A stretch of DNA of 64,000 nucleotides from Nocardioides pinisoli (GTDB lineage Bacteria > Actinomycetota > Actinomycetes > Propionibacteriales > Nocardioidaceae), in assembly GCF_024199985.1 (NCBI RefSeq), contig NZ_JANARS010000006.1, forward strand, positions 248,001 to 312,000, in the 5' to 3' direction. The notes under the pieces are model-generated. The model saw only the letters and a program-made list of their open reading frames with translations. It had not been told where the DNA came from and did no database searches. The translations under genes and the position numbers were made by a program. Shown here piece by piece: positions 43,168-52,204 of this stretch (within the stretch, counting starts at the first letter, position 1; each line of letters starts with the position of its first letter).

Positions 43168-45303
43168 ATGTCACCACGCATTCCACGGGCCGGCGCCACC
43201 CGCCTGGCCACCGTCACCGCCCTCGTCGCCGCAGGACTCGCCGCCACCGCAGCGGGTGCCACGGGCAACGCCGGACGGGACGACGCACCACGCGAGCTGG
43301 CCCGCGCGGCCGACGGCGACACCACACAGATCGTGATGGTGAAGGCGCCGACCGTCGCTGACCGCAACGAGGTCATCGACCTCGGGCTCGACGTCACCGA
43401 GCACGCCGACAAGCGCGGCATCGAGGTCGTCCTGCACGACGCCGAGGACGCGCAGACCCTGCGCGACGCGGGCTTCAGCTGGCGGGTCACCGTCAAGGAC
43501 CTCGACGCCCTGATGAAGAAGAACCGCAAGGCCGACCGCGAGTACGCCGCCTCGGTGGCGGAGTCGGGCCTGCCCAGCGGCCGCACGTCCTACCGCACCT
43601 ACGACGACTACCTCAGCGACCTCGACCAGCTCGCGAGCGACTACCCCTCGCTCACCCGCCCGTTGACGCTCGCCAACAAGACGGTGCTCGGCGAGGACAT
43701 CCGCGGCATCGAGGTCACCGTCGACGCCGACAACGTCACGGACGGCAAGCCGGTCTTCCTCCTCATGGGCGCCCACCACGCACGCGAGTGGCCCAGCGCC
43801 GAGCACACCATCGAGTTCGCCTTCGACCTGCTCCAGTCCTACACCGCCGGCGACGCCCGGGCGCGCGACCTGCTCTCGCGCTCGCGGGTCATCCTGGTGC
43901 CGGTCGTCAACGTCGACGGCTTCAAGATCTCGCGCACCGCCGCTCCCCTCGGCGACTTCTCCCTCTTCGACTACGAGATGAAGCGCAAGAACTGCTCGAT
44001 CTCGGCCAACACCCCGGCGCAGTACCGGACCGGGTCGTGCGACGACAACCCCGCCGGACGACTGCGCGGCACCGACCTCAACCGCAACTACCCCGGCTTC
44101 TGGGGAGGCGGCGGCGCCAGCCCGAGCTGGTCCAGCGACACCTACCGCGGCGACGCCCCGGGCAGCGAGCCCGAGAGCGACGCGGTCCGCAAGCTCATCT
44201 CCGAGCGCGCGGTCACGGTGATGATCTCCAACCACACCTACAGCAACCTGGTGCTGCGTCCCCCGGCCATCGCGACCACGGGACTGGCGATCGACGAGCC
44301 CGAGCTGAAGGCGCTCGGCGACGCGATGGCCTCGAAGAACGACTACGTCAGCCAGGCGTCCTACCAGCTCTACGACACCTCCGGCTCGACCGAGGACTGG
44401 AGCTACTGGATCACCGGCGGCTTCGGCTACACCTTCGAGATCGGTGACGAGGGCTTCCACCCGGCCTACGAGGAGGCCGTCGTCGGCGAGTACCTCGGCC
44501 TGGCACCCGCGGACGGCGCCGGGCTCGGCGGCAACCGGGAGGCGTACTGGCTCGCGACCGAGGCGGCCGCCGACCGTGACCTCCACTCGGTCATCCGCGG
44601 CACCGCGCCGGCCAAGCACACGGTCAGCGTGTCGAAGACGGTCACGTCGGAGACGTCGCCGGTCATCCAGCTCAACGGCACGACCAGCGCCCCGCTGCTC
44701 TACACCGACAACCTGCGCACCGACTACACGTCCACGGGAGGCCGGTTCACCTTCGACGTCAACCCGTCGACCCGCCCGCTCGTGATGGGTCGCTACGGCC
44801 GGGAGGCCCAGGCACCGCCGCAGGCGCCGATCACCCTGACCAACCCGGCCGGCGTGCCGGCGGTCGGGGCGAGCGAGTTCGTGACCTTCGACGTGCAGGG
44901 CATGCCGACCGTGGACAACGGCTTCCTCGTCGTCTCGGTCAACTGGCCGGCCACCGCCGACCCGGAGGCCCAGGACTGGGACTTCTTCCTCACCGGCCCC
45001 GACGGTGAGCCGGTCGGCTCCGGGGCCACGCTGGCCAACCCCGAGGTGATCCGGATCCCCGACCCGCAGCCGGGCACCTACACCCTGGAGGCCAACAACT
45101 ACGCCGGCGGCTCGGCGCAGTACGACTGGTCGGGCTCCGTCTCCTTCGAGGGACCGACCCCGCCCAGCCCGACCGGTACCAAGGAGGCGTGGCTGCTGAG
45201 CTGCGCCGACAAGCGAGGCAATGTGCTCGCGACCCGCGAGGTCATCGTGGACCGCGGCGAGACCATCGACGTGGGCAACGCCTGCAAGAGGGTCAAGGAC
45301 TGA
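43168..45303 (+). CDS. Secreted M14 zinc carboxypeptidase with C-terminal domains
   Basis: A 711-residue exported protease. An N-terminal signal (LATVTALVAAGLAATAAGA) and a ~100-residue propeptide-like region precede the M14 catalytic domain: zinc ligands in GAHHAREWPSAEH (HxxE, near 200), LNRNYPGFWG near 310, the third ligand in MISNHTYSN near 355 and the catalytic glutamate in GYTFEIGDEG near 430. About 250 residues of beta-sandwich-like C-terminal domains follow (VDNGFLVVSVNWPATADPEAQDWDFFL, then GTYTLEANNYAGGSAQYDW), resembling pre-peptidase/P-type domains. It removes C-terminal residues from peptides outside the cell. The ATG at 43168 is the start giving a clean signal peptide. Confidence 0.9.
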   Translation: MSPRIPRAGATRLATVTALVAAGLAATAAGATGNAGRDDAPRELARAADGDTTQIVMVKAPTVADRNEVIDLGLDVTEHADKRGIEVVLHDAEDAQTLRDAGFSWRVTVKDLDALMKKNRKADREYAASVAESGLPSGRTSYRTYDDYLSDLDQLASDYPSLTRPLTLANKTVLGEDIRGIEVTVDADNVTDGKPVFLLMGAHHAREWPSAEHTIEFAFDLLQSYTAGDARARDLLSRSRVILVPVVNVDGFKISRTAAPLGDFSLFDYEMKRKNCSISANTPAQYRTGSCDDNPAGRLRGTDLNRNYPGFWGGGGASPSWSSDTYRGDAPGSEPESDAVRKLISERAVTVMISNHTYSNLVLRPPAIATTGLAIDEPELKALGDAMASKNDYVSQASYQLYDTSGSTEDWSYWITGGFGYTFEIGDEGFHPAYEEAVVGEYLGLAPADGAGLGGNREAYWLATEAAADRDLHSVIRGTAPAKHTVSVSKTVTSETSPVIQLNGTTSAPLLYTDNLRTDYTSTGGRFTFDVNPSTRPLVMGRYGREAQAPPQAPITLTNPAGVPAVGASEFVTFDVQGMPTVDNGFLVVSVNWPATADPEAQDWDFFLTGPDGEPVGSGATLANPEVIRIPDPQPGTYTLEANNYAGGSAQYDWSGSVSFEGPTPPSPTGTKEAWLLSCADKRGNVLATREVIVDRGETIDVGNACKRVKD

Positions 45304-45338
45304 CGTCCGCGATCGCCTGACAACTCCAGGAAGACGCT

Positions 45339-45384
45339 GACATGTTCAGGGATCCCCGGTCAGCCGGGGATTCCTGAACATGTC
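45339..45384. terminator. Long stem-loop after the carboxypeptidase gene
   Basis: GACATGTTCAGGGATCCCCG(G) (45339-45359) pairs with CCGGGGATTCCTGAACATGT(C) (45364-45384) over 21 bp with one G-T mismatch around TCAG. Degenerate half-copies lie on either side (CTGACAACTCCAGG at ~45317; CTGACAAGTTCAGGGG at ~45399). It sits between convergent genes and probably terminates both. Confidence 0.8.
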
Positions 45385-45470
45385 GCGCCGCGCAAGGCCT
45401 GACAAGTTCAGGGGTCCCCGGCCAGCCGGCCGTTCCGCGCGGGGCCGCGAGCCGTTCCGCGAGCGTCACC

Positions 45471-47012
45471 TCAGCGGGCGTAGGCCTCGAGCTCGCCGGC
45501 GAGGTCGGCGTTGGCCCGGCCGACGACGAGGGTGCCGTCGCCGGTGTGCTCCATCGAGCCGATCTCGGCCTCCTGGTGGATGCGGTTGACCAGGTCGCCG
45601 CGCTCGTAGGGCAGCAGCACGTCGAACTCGACCTGCGGCCGCGGCAGCTCGGACTCGATGGTCCGCAGCGCGTCCTCGATGCCCTCGCCGGTCTTCGCGC
45701 TGACCACGACGCTGTGCGGCTCACGCGCGCGCAGCCGGCTGATCACCAGGGGGTCGGCGGCGTCGGCCTTGTTGACCACGATGATCTCGGGCACCTTGGT
45801 CGCGCCGATCTCGGCGAGCACCTCGCGCACCGCGGCGATCTGGCCCTCCGGGTCGGGGTGCGAGCCATCGACCACGTGGAGCAGCAGGTCGGCGTCGGCG
45901 ACCTCCTCCAGCGTCGAGCGGAACGCCTCGACCAGGTCGTGGGGCAGGTGGCGGACGAAGCCCACGGTGTCGGACATCGTGTAGACGCGGCCGTCGGAGG
46001 TCGTCGTACGACGCGTGGTGGGGTCGAGGGTCGCGAACAGCGCGTCCTCGACAAGGACGCCCGCGTCGGTCAGCCGGTTGAGCAGCGACGACTTGCCGGC
46101 GTTGGTGTAGCCGGCGATGGCGACGCTCGGGACGTGGTTGCGGCGGCGCGACTGGCGCTTGACCTCGCGGGTGCCGCGCATCTCCTTGAGCTCGCGGCGC
46201 AGCTTGGCGATCTTGGTGTTGATGCGGCGCCGGTCCGTCTCGATCTTGGTCTCGCCGGGACCGCGGCCGCCGATGCCCTCACCGCCGGCGGCCCGGCCAC
46301 CGGCCTGCCGGGACAGGTTGCCGCCCCAGCCGCGCAGGCGCTGCTTCATGTACTGCAGCTGCGCGAGCTCGACCTGCGCCTGGCCCTCCTTGCTCTTCGC
46401 GTGCTGGGCGAAGATGTCGAGGATCAGCGCCGTGCGGTCGACGACCTTGACCTTGATCTTGTCCTCGAGGTTGCGCAGCTGGCTCGGCGCGAGCTCGCCG
46501 TCGCAGATCACGGTGTCGGCGCCGGTGGCCTGCACGATCTCGCGGATCGCCTCGACCTTGCCGCGGCCGATGTAGGTCGCCGGGTCGGGCTTCTGCCGGC
46601 GCTGGAAGACGGCCTCGAGCACCTCGGAGCCGGCGGTCTCGGCGAGCAGCGCGAGCTCGGCCATGGAGTTCTCGGCGTCGGTGACCGACCCGTCGGTCCA
46701 CACACCGACGAGCACGACCTTCTCCAGGCGGAGCTGGCGGTACTCGACCTCGGTGATGTCCTCGAGCTCGGTGCGCAGGCTGGCGACCCGCCGCAAGGCG
46801 TGGCGCTCGGCGAGCTCCTGCGCCCCGAGCGTCAGCTCCTCGGGGTCGGCGTCGTCGTAGTCGACGTCCGTGTCGTCGGCGTAGCCGGACTGGCCGAACT
46901 CATCGAAGGGGGCGTCCTGCAGCAGCTCGTCGTCGAGCTCGATCGTGTCGTCGTCCCAACCGCGGGTGGCGTCGAGGGCGTCACTGAGGTTGAAGTCAGG
47001 TGCGTTCGTCAT
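45471..47012 (-). CDS. hflX: Ribosome-associated GTPase HflX
   Basis: A 513-residue GTPase. An acidic N-terminal extension (~1-85) precedes the HflX domain (VVLVGVWTDGS, VYIGRGKVEAI-like TYIGRGKVEAIREIV near 145) and a glycine-rich linker (GRAAGGEGIGGRGPGE near 235). The G domain has G1 GYTNAGKSSLLNRL near 298, G3 DTVGFVR near 345 and G4 VVNKAD near 415. HflX splits stalled or hibernating 70S ribosomes under stress. The ATG at 47012 is the family-consistent start. Confidence 0.95.
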   Translation of the reverse strand: MTNAPDFNLSDALDATRGWDDDTIELDDELLQDAPFDEFGQSGYADDTDVDYDDADPEELTLGAQELAERHALRRVASLRTELEDITEVEYRQLRLEKVVLVGVWTDGSVTDAENSMAELALLAETAGSEVLEAVFQRRQKPDPATYIGRGKVEAIREIVQATGADTVICDGELAPSQLRNLEDKIKVKVVDRTALILDIFAQHAKSKEGQAQVELAQLQYMKQRLRGWGGNLSRQAGGRAAGGEGIGGRGPGETKIETDRRRINTKIAKLRRELKEMRGTREVKRQSRRRNHVPSVAIAGYTNAGKSSLLNRLTDAGVLVEDALFATLDPTTRRTTTSDGRVYTMSDTVGFVRHLPHDLVEAFRSTLEEVADADLLLHVVDGSHPDPEGQIAAVREVLAEIGATKVPEIIVVNKADAADPLVISRLRAREPHSVVVSAKTGEGIEDALRTIESELPRPQVEFDVLLPYERGDLVNRIHQEAEIGSMEHTGDGTLVVGRANADLAGELEAYAR

Positions 47013-47083
47013 ATGCCGACAAGGGTAGGTCGCGCAGGCTCACCTGCGCGAACGGTTTCGCGCAGGGCGGACGGCGCCGGGCC

Positions 47084-47794
47084 TCAGGCGCGGTGCCGAC
47101 CGGCGGGGACCGCGGGCTCCCCGACCAGGGAGCCCTCGTCGACGAACTCGTCGCACGCAGCGCGTACGTCGTGCGGCGTGTGGCCCGGACCCACCACCAC
47201 GACCCGTACGCCGGCCGCGTGCAGGCGGTGCAGCAGCGGGAGCATCGAGGTCATGTCGCCGGCCAGGACCACCTCGTCGACCGACGCCTCACGAGCGACG
47301 TCGACGGCGTCGATGGCCAGCGCCACCCGCGCCTGGTCGTCGTCGTCGGCGAACTGGTGGAAGGAGTGCAGCCCCTGCCGCCGGAGGTGCTCGACCCACG
47401 ACCCGAGGTCGGACCGGCTCCAGTCTGCGTAGGCGCGGCACACGGTGACCGACCCGCGCGCGGGGAGCCGGTCGAGCAGCCCGGCCGCCGCGTCGGCGGT
47501 GATGCGCCGGGCGTCGATCAGCACGGCCACCCGCCTCGCCTGCTCGGGGTCGTCCCCGGTCGGCCGGCGCGGGAGGACCCGAGCGGCGGACGGGCCGGGC
47601 GCCGACTTCTCAGGTCCCACAGGTGCCGACGCGGCCGGCGGCGCTGGATGCGCTGGATGCGCTGGCGGGGCTGGCTCGGGTGCGACCCGAAGGGCGCCTC
47701 CCCGGCGCACGCCCACCCAGCGTCGTACGAGCGTCGCCAGCTCGTTGTCGTCCCCACGAGCCGTCGCTGCGCGCGGCTCCACCACGTTCGTCAT
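47084..47794 (-). CDS. NYN-domain (PIN-like) putative RNase
   Basis: A 236-residue protein. About 90 residues of low-complexity N-terminus contain repeated AHPAHPAPPA. The NYN/LabA-like domain follows (about 92-230): VAVLIDARRIT with the first acidic residue, VAREASVDEVVLAGDMTSMLPLLHRL with the second, and GVRVVVVGPGH. Conserved aspartates of this fold coordinate metal in RNA-cleaving relatives. The ATG at 47794 follows GGGGGG. Located upstream of hflX on the same strand with 71 nt between. Confidence 0.8.
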   Translation of the reverse strand: MTNVVEPRAATARGDDNELATLVRRWVGVRRGGALRVAPEPAPPAHPAHPAPPAASAPVGPEKSAPGPSAARVLPRRPTGDDPEQARRVAVLIDARRITADAAAGLLDRLPARGSVTVCRAYADWSRSDLGSWVEHLRRQGLHSFHQFADDDDQARVALAIDAVDVAREASVDEVVLAGDMTSMLPLLHRLHAAGVRVVVVGPGHTPHDVRAACDEFVDEGSLVGEPAVPAGRHRA

Positions 47795-47925
47795 CGTGCC
47801 CCCCACAGGCGTTGATGCATGCTTCCCGCCAGCACCATCCACCCTTACGGGCGTCCCGTGCCGGGGATCGCTCGAATCGTGGACGACGGTCTGGACCAGT
47901 CAGGCGGCCGGCGCGGGGTGGGGCG

Positions 47926-48702
47926 TCACTTGGGTGGCATCCGGATGCCGCCGTCGACGCGGATCGTCTCGCCGTTCATGTAGGAGTTGGTCAGGCACTC
48001 CACGACCATGCTGGCGAGCTCGTCGGCGCGGCCGAGGCGCTTGGGGAAGAGGACGTTCTGGCCGAGGTTGGCCTTGAACTCCTCCGGGTCGGGGAACGCG
48101 TCGTAGATCGGGGTGTCGATCAGGCCCGGCGCGACGGTGTTGAGCCGGATGCCGGCCGCGGACAGGTCGCGTGCGACCGGCAGGGTCATGCCGACCACGC
48201 CGCCCTTGGAGGCGGAGTAGGACGCCTGCCCGATCTGGCCGTCGAAGGCGGCGACCGAGGCGAGGTTGACGATCGCGCCGCGCTGGCCGTCGGCGTCGGG
48301 CTCGTTGCGGCTCATCACGGTCGCGGCCTGGCGGGTCATGTCGAAGGTGCCGATCAGGTTGATCTCGACGACCTTGCGGAAGGCGTCGAGGTCGTGGGCC
48401 TGCTCGAGCAGGCCGTCGCGGCCGATGGTGCGCTGCGCCCAGCCGATGCCGGCGGAGTTGACGCACGCCCGCAGCGGGGCGATCTCCGCGGCCGCCTCGA
48501 CGGCGGCGGCGACCTGCTCGGTCCGCGTCACGTCGACGGCGGCGAAGACGCCACCGATCTCCGCGGCCAGCGCCTCGCCCTTCTCGGCGTTCAGGTCGGC
48601 GACGACGACCACGGCGCCCTTCGCGGCGAGGGCGCGCGCGACCGCGGCGCCGATGCCGCTCGCGCCGCCGGTGACGATGGCGGTGGATCCGGTGATGTCC
48701 AT
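47926..48702 (-). CDS. SDR dehydrogenase, 3-hydroxyacyl-CoA dehydrogenase-like
   Basis: A 258-residue Rossmann enzyme: TGGASGIGAAVA (about 11-22), NSAGIGWAQRT near 85, catalytic serine in VNLASVAAFDGQ near 150 and YSASKGG (YxxxK) near 165. The GIG-WAQRT and DTPIYDAFPDP-like loops resemble type II 3-hydroxyacyl-CoA dehydrogenases (HSD10 group) acting in fatty-acid or branched-chain degradation. It is not in an obvious operon. Confidence 0.85.
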   Translation of the reverse strand: MDITGSTAIVTGGASGIGAAVARALAAKGAVVVVADLNAEKGEALAAEIGGVFAAVDVTRTEQVAAAVEAAAEIAPLRACVNSAGIGWAQRTIGRDGLLEQAHDLDAFRKVVEINLIGTFDMTRQAATVMSRNEPDADGQRGAIVNLASVAAFDGQIGQASYSASKGGVVGMTLPVARDLSAAGIRLNTVAPGLIDTPIYDAFPDPEEFKANLGQNVLFPKRLGRADELASMVVECLTNSYMNGETIRVDGGIRMPPK

Positions 48703-48823
48703 GGCGCGGATCTTATGGCCCGGTCTCGGTACATCCGTACGCGCCTTCGTTCCTCAGGCGCGCGGCCACTCGACCTGGTCGAGCCCACCTGTCGACCTCG
48801 TGCCTCGATCGACGCTGCCCGCC

Positions 48824-49609
48824 TCAAAGGTCGGTGGTGCCCTCAGCGACGAGGACGGCGGGGCCGGTCATCAGGACCCGGTCGTCCTCGGTCCACACCA
48901 CGTGCAGCGTGCCGCCGGGGACGTCCACGCGGTACGTCGTCCCGCGCGGCGCGTCGTCGGCCAGCGCGGTGGCGACCGCGACCGCGCAGGCACCCGTGCC
49001 GCAGGAGCGGGTCTCCCCGGAGCCGCGCTCGTGGACGCGCATCGCGACGTGGTGCTCACCGCGGCGCACCACGAACTCGACGTTGACGCCCTCGGGGTAG
49101 ATCGCGTCGTCGTGCTCCGGCGGCTCGAGCAGCGGGCCGGGCGCGGCGAGGTTGTCGACGAAGGCCACGGCGTGGGGGTTGCCCATCGAGACGTGGACCG
49201 CGGGCCACGAGCGGCCCATCACCGACACCTCCGTCTCGCCGAACACCTCGGGGGTGCCCATGTCGGCGGTGTACTCGTCGCCCGTCCGGTCGAGGACCTT
49301 GACCCCGTCGCGGGTGCGGATCCGCATGGGGAAGGCCTCCCCCTCGCGCTCGTGGAGGTAGCGCGCGAAGACCCGGACCCCGTTGCCGCACATCTCGCTG
49401 ACCGAGCCGTCGGCGTTGCGGTAGTCCATGAACCAGCCGTCGTCCTCGCGGACGGCCCGCAGCACACCGTCGCCGCCGATGCCGGACCGGCGGTCGCACA
49501 GCGCCCGCACGCGCTCGGCGGGCAGGTCGCCGTGCACCGTGCCGTCGGGGTCGGGCAGCACCACGAAGTCGTTCTCCGTGCCGTGGCCCTTCAGGAAGGG
49601 GTAGCTCAC
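48824..49609 (-). CDS. dapF: Diaminopimelate epimerase
   Basis: A 261-residue enzyme converting LL- to meso-diaminopimelate for lysine and peptidoglycan. Both catalytic cysteines are visible: EMCGNGVRVF (near 78) and SCGTGACAVA (near 210), plus FLKGHGTENDFVVLPD at the N-terminus and GNPHAVAFVD near 155. The GTG at 49609 gives the canonical N-terminus. It is in the same strand block as ggt and miaA. Confidence 0.96.
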   Translation of the reverse strand: MSYPFLKGHGTENDFVVLPDPDGTVHGDLPAERVRALCDRRSGIGGDGVLRAVREDDGWFMDYRNADGSVSEMCGNGVRVFARYLHEREGEAFPMRIRTRDGVKVLDRTGDEYTADMGTPEVFGETEVSVMGRSWPAVHVSMGNPHAVAFVDNLAAPGPLLEPPEHDDAIYPEGVNVEFVVRRGEHHVAMRVHERGSGETRSCGTGACAVAVATALADDAPRGTTYRVDVPGGTLHVVWTEDDRVLMTGPAVLVAEGTTDL

Positions 49610-49637
49610 CCGGGAAGTGTCCCACCCCGCCCGGCGG

Positions 49638-51512
49638 TCAGCGCGGGTCGACCACCTTCGCGGACCCCTTGCCACGACGGCTCGGCTCGGCCACCGCGGT
49701 CAGCCGCTTGCGCGGACCGATCTCGATCGCGGTCGCCGCACCGATCTCGGCGGCGCTGGTGAAGGCGTCGCCCGCCGGGACGAGGGTGTGCCCGAGCGCC
49801 GTCAGCGCCGGCCCGTAGGCCGCGATGAACGCCGGCTCGGCGGTCACGTTGGCGGTGTTGCGCTGCGTCGCGCGCGGCGCCGCGATGGCCTCCTCGATCG
49901 TCATCCCGAGGTCGATGCGGTTGACGAGCATCTGCAGCACGGTCGTGATGATCGTCGAGCCGCCGGGCGAGCCCAGCGCCAGGAACGGCTTGCCGTCCTT
50001 GAGCACGATCGTCGGCGACATCGAGCTGCGCGGGCGCTTGCCCGGCTGGATGCGGTTGGGGTCGGCGGCGTCGTAGACGGTGGAGAAGTCGGTGAGCTCG
50101 TTGTTGAGCAGGAAACCGTGGCCCGGCACGACCATGCCCGAGCCGCCGGTCTGCTCGATGGTGAGCGTGTACTCGACGACGTTGCCCCACTGGTCGGCGA
50201 CGGTCAGGTTGGTGGTGGAGATGTTCTCCGTGTCGGCGTCGGTCGTGCCCTTGGCCGACGACGGCGCGCACACGCCGTCGTAGGACGTCACGTCGCCGGC
50301 CGCGACCGGCTTGGTGGCCGCCTTCGCCGGGTTGAGGGAGCACGCCCGCTCGGCGGCGAACGTGTCGTCGAGGAGCCGCTTGACCGGTACGTCGACGAAC
50401 GCCGGGTCGCCGACGTACTTGCCGCGGTCGGCGAACGCCAGCGCGCTGGCCTCGAGGTAGTGGTGGAGCGCCTGCTCGGGGGTCATCGACGACAGGTCGT
50501 AGCGCTCGAGGATGTTGAGCGCCTCGCCCACGGTGGTGCCGCCGGACGAGGAAGGCGCCATGCCGTAGACGTCGTGGCCGCGGTAGGTCGTGCGGGCGGC
50601 GCGCTGCGAGCGGACCCGGTAGTCGCGGAGGTCGCGCGCGGTGAGCCAGCCGGCGGGCACGGGGAGCTCGGTGTTCTTCGTCGTGCGCGGCTTGCGGACG
50701 ATGTCGGACATCAGGCGGGCGAGCTTGCCGCGGTAGAACGCCTTGGTGCCGCGCTGGGCGATCATGTCGTAGGTGTCGGCGAGCTCCGGGTTGCGGAAGA
50801 CCGAGCCGACCTTGGGGGCGTCGCCCTTGGGCAGGAAGAGCTTCTTGGAGTCCTTGAAGGCGGCGAAGCGCACCTCGTTGTCCAAGGTCTGCTGCCGGAA
50901 GGTCTCGTCGACCTTGAAGCCGCGACGCGCGACCTTCGTGGCCGGCGCCAGCGCGTCGGCCAGCGACATCGTGCCCCAGTTGCCGAGCGCCTTGTCCCAG
51001 GTGGCGAGGGTGCCGGGGGTGCCGACGCTCGCGCCACTGGTCACCAGGTCGGGGGTGAACGTGTAGGGCTTGCCCGTCGCGGGGTCGATGAAGGCGTCCT
51101 GCGGCATCTTCATCGGGGCGGTCTCGCGGCCGTCGAGCGTGCGGACCTTGCCGGACTTGGCGTTGTAGAAGACGAAGTAGCCGCCACCACCGATGCCGGC
51201 GCTGTAGGGCTCGGTGACGCCGAGCGTCGCGGCGGCCGCCACCGCCGCGTCGACCGCGTTGCCGCCGGCCTTGAGGACCTTGAGGCCGGCCGCGCTCGCC
51301 TCGGGGTCGACCGTGCTGATCGCACCGCCCTTGCCCACCGCGGTGGGGTCCTTGACCGTCGGGCGGTCGGAGGTGGTCGACGGCGCCGGCGCGCTGGACA
51401 CGGCCTGGGCGGCCGGCTGGGCGGGGACCGGGGTCGCGACGAGGGCGGCGGCGACCGCGAGGCCGCTGGCGGCCGAGACGCCGGCGGTGACACGGCGAGC
51501 GAGGTGGGGCAT
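49638..51512 (-). CDS. ggt: Gamma-glutamyltransferase
   Basis: A 624-residue Ntn-hydrolase precursor with signal peptide (VSAASGLAVAAALVATPVPA). The large subunit begins around GGNAVDAAVAAAATLGVTEP...GGGGYFVFYN. The autoprocessing site is the Thr in ENISTTNLTVADQWGNVV, and the glycine-rich GSPGGSTIITTVLQ follows. It cleaves gamma-glutamyl bonds of glutathione and similar compounds outside the cytoplasm. The ATG has GGGAGGAA upstream. dapF starts 29 nt after its stop. Confidence 0.94.
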   Translation of the reverse strand: MPHLARRVTAGVSAASGLAVAAALVATPVPAQPAAQAVSSAPAPSTTSDRPTVKDPTAVGKGGAISTVDPEASAAGLKVLKAGGNAVDAAVAAAATLGVTEPYSAGIGGGGYFVFYNAKSGKVRTLDGRETAPMKMPQDAFIDPATGKPYTFTPDLVTSGASVGTPGTLATWDKALGNWGTMSLADALAPATKVARRGFKVDETFRQQTLDNEVRFAAFKDSKKLFLPKGDAPKVGSVFRNPELADTYDMIAQRGTKAFYRGKLARLMSDIVRKPRTTKNTELPVPAGWLTARDLRDYRVRSQRAARTTYRGHDVYGMAPSSSGGTTVGEALNILERYDLSSMTPEQALHHYLEASALAFADRGKYVGDPAFVDVPVKRLLDDTFAAERACSLNPAKAATKPVAAGDVTSYDGVCAPSSAKGTTDADTENISTTNLTVADQWGNVVEYTLTIEQTGGSGMVVPGHGFLLNNELTDFSTVYDAADPNRIQPGKRPRSSMSPTIVLKDGKPFLALGSPGGSTIITTVLQMLVNRIDLGMTIEEAIAAPRATQRNTANVTAEPAFIAAYGPALTALGHTLVPAGDAFTSAAEIGAATAIEIGPRKRLTAVAEPSRRGKGSAKVVDPR

Positions 51513-51631
51513 GGGGGTTCCTCCCGGGAGTCGGTGGTCCCACCCTGCCGCCGTGCCGGGGGGTTGTCCAACACCCCCGCGGGTGCGTCGCCGCACCCTC
51601 CGGACCGGCGGTGGCGGTGGACCGGACGGCG

Positions 51632-52150
51632 TCAGCGGACGACCGAGTAGCGCCCGCACATGAAGTCGCGGTTGCGGGCGACCTCCTCGAGCCGCAGCTC
51701 GACGTGGCGCGGCAGCACGGGAGCCCCGCTGCCGATCGTCACGGGCGCGTACTGCAGCCACACCTCGTCGAGCAGGCCCGCGTCGTGGAACTGCCCGACC
51801 AGCTCGCCCCCACCCACGACCCAGAGGTCCTTGCCGTCGGCCGCCTCGGTCATCTCGGCGTGCACGCGGCGCACGTCGTCGCGGTCGAACCGGACGCTCG
51901 CCGGCGCCTCCGGGAAGGTGCGGTGGGTCAGCACCCAGGTCGGCAGCGGACCCCACGGGTCGTCGTCGTGGTCGAGGATCCACTGCCAGGTGGTGGCCCC
52001 CATGACGCAGGCGCCGAGCCGCTCACGGAAGCCGCCGTAGGACATCGGGCCCTCCTGGTCGATGTCGCGGGAGGTCAGCCAGTCGAGGGAGTGGTCGTCG
52101 GTCGCGATGAAGCCGTCGAGCGTGCAGCCGGTGTAGTAGATCGTCGCCAT
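51632..52150 (-). CDS. DHFR-fold reductase (RibD C-terminal type)
   Basis: A 172-residue protein with the dihydrofolate reductase-like fold of the RibD C-terminal family: YYTGCTLDGFIATDD (about 5-19), VMGATTWQWIL near 49, DLWVVGGGELVGQFHDAGLLDEVWL near 107-131. Small stand-alone members act on unknown pteridine or pyrimidine substrates. It lies between ggt and miaA on the same strand, and no operon link is obvious. Confidence 0.85.
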   Translation of the reverse strand: MATIYYTGCTLDGFIATDDHSLDWLTSRDIDQEGPMSYGGFRERLGACVMGATTWQWILDHDDDPWGPLPTWVLTHRTFPEAPASVRFDRDDVRRVHAEMTEAADGKDLWVVGGGELVGQFHDAGLLDEVWLQYAPVTIGSGAPVLPRHVELRLEEVARNRDFMCGRYSVVR

Positions 52151-52204
52151 CGGACCACCATGACACTGACCACCGACAGCGACGCCCGGTCGCGCGTGAC
52201 CGTC

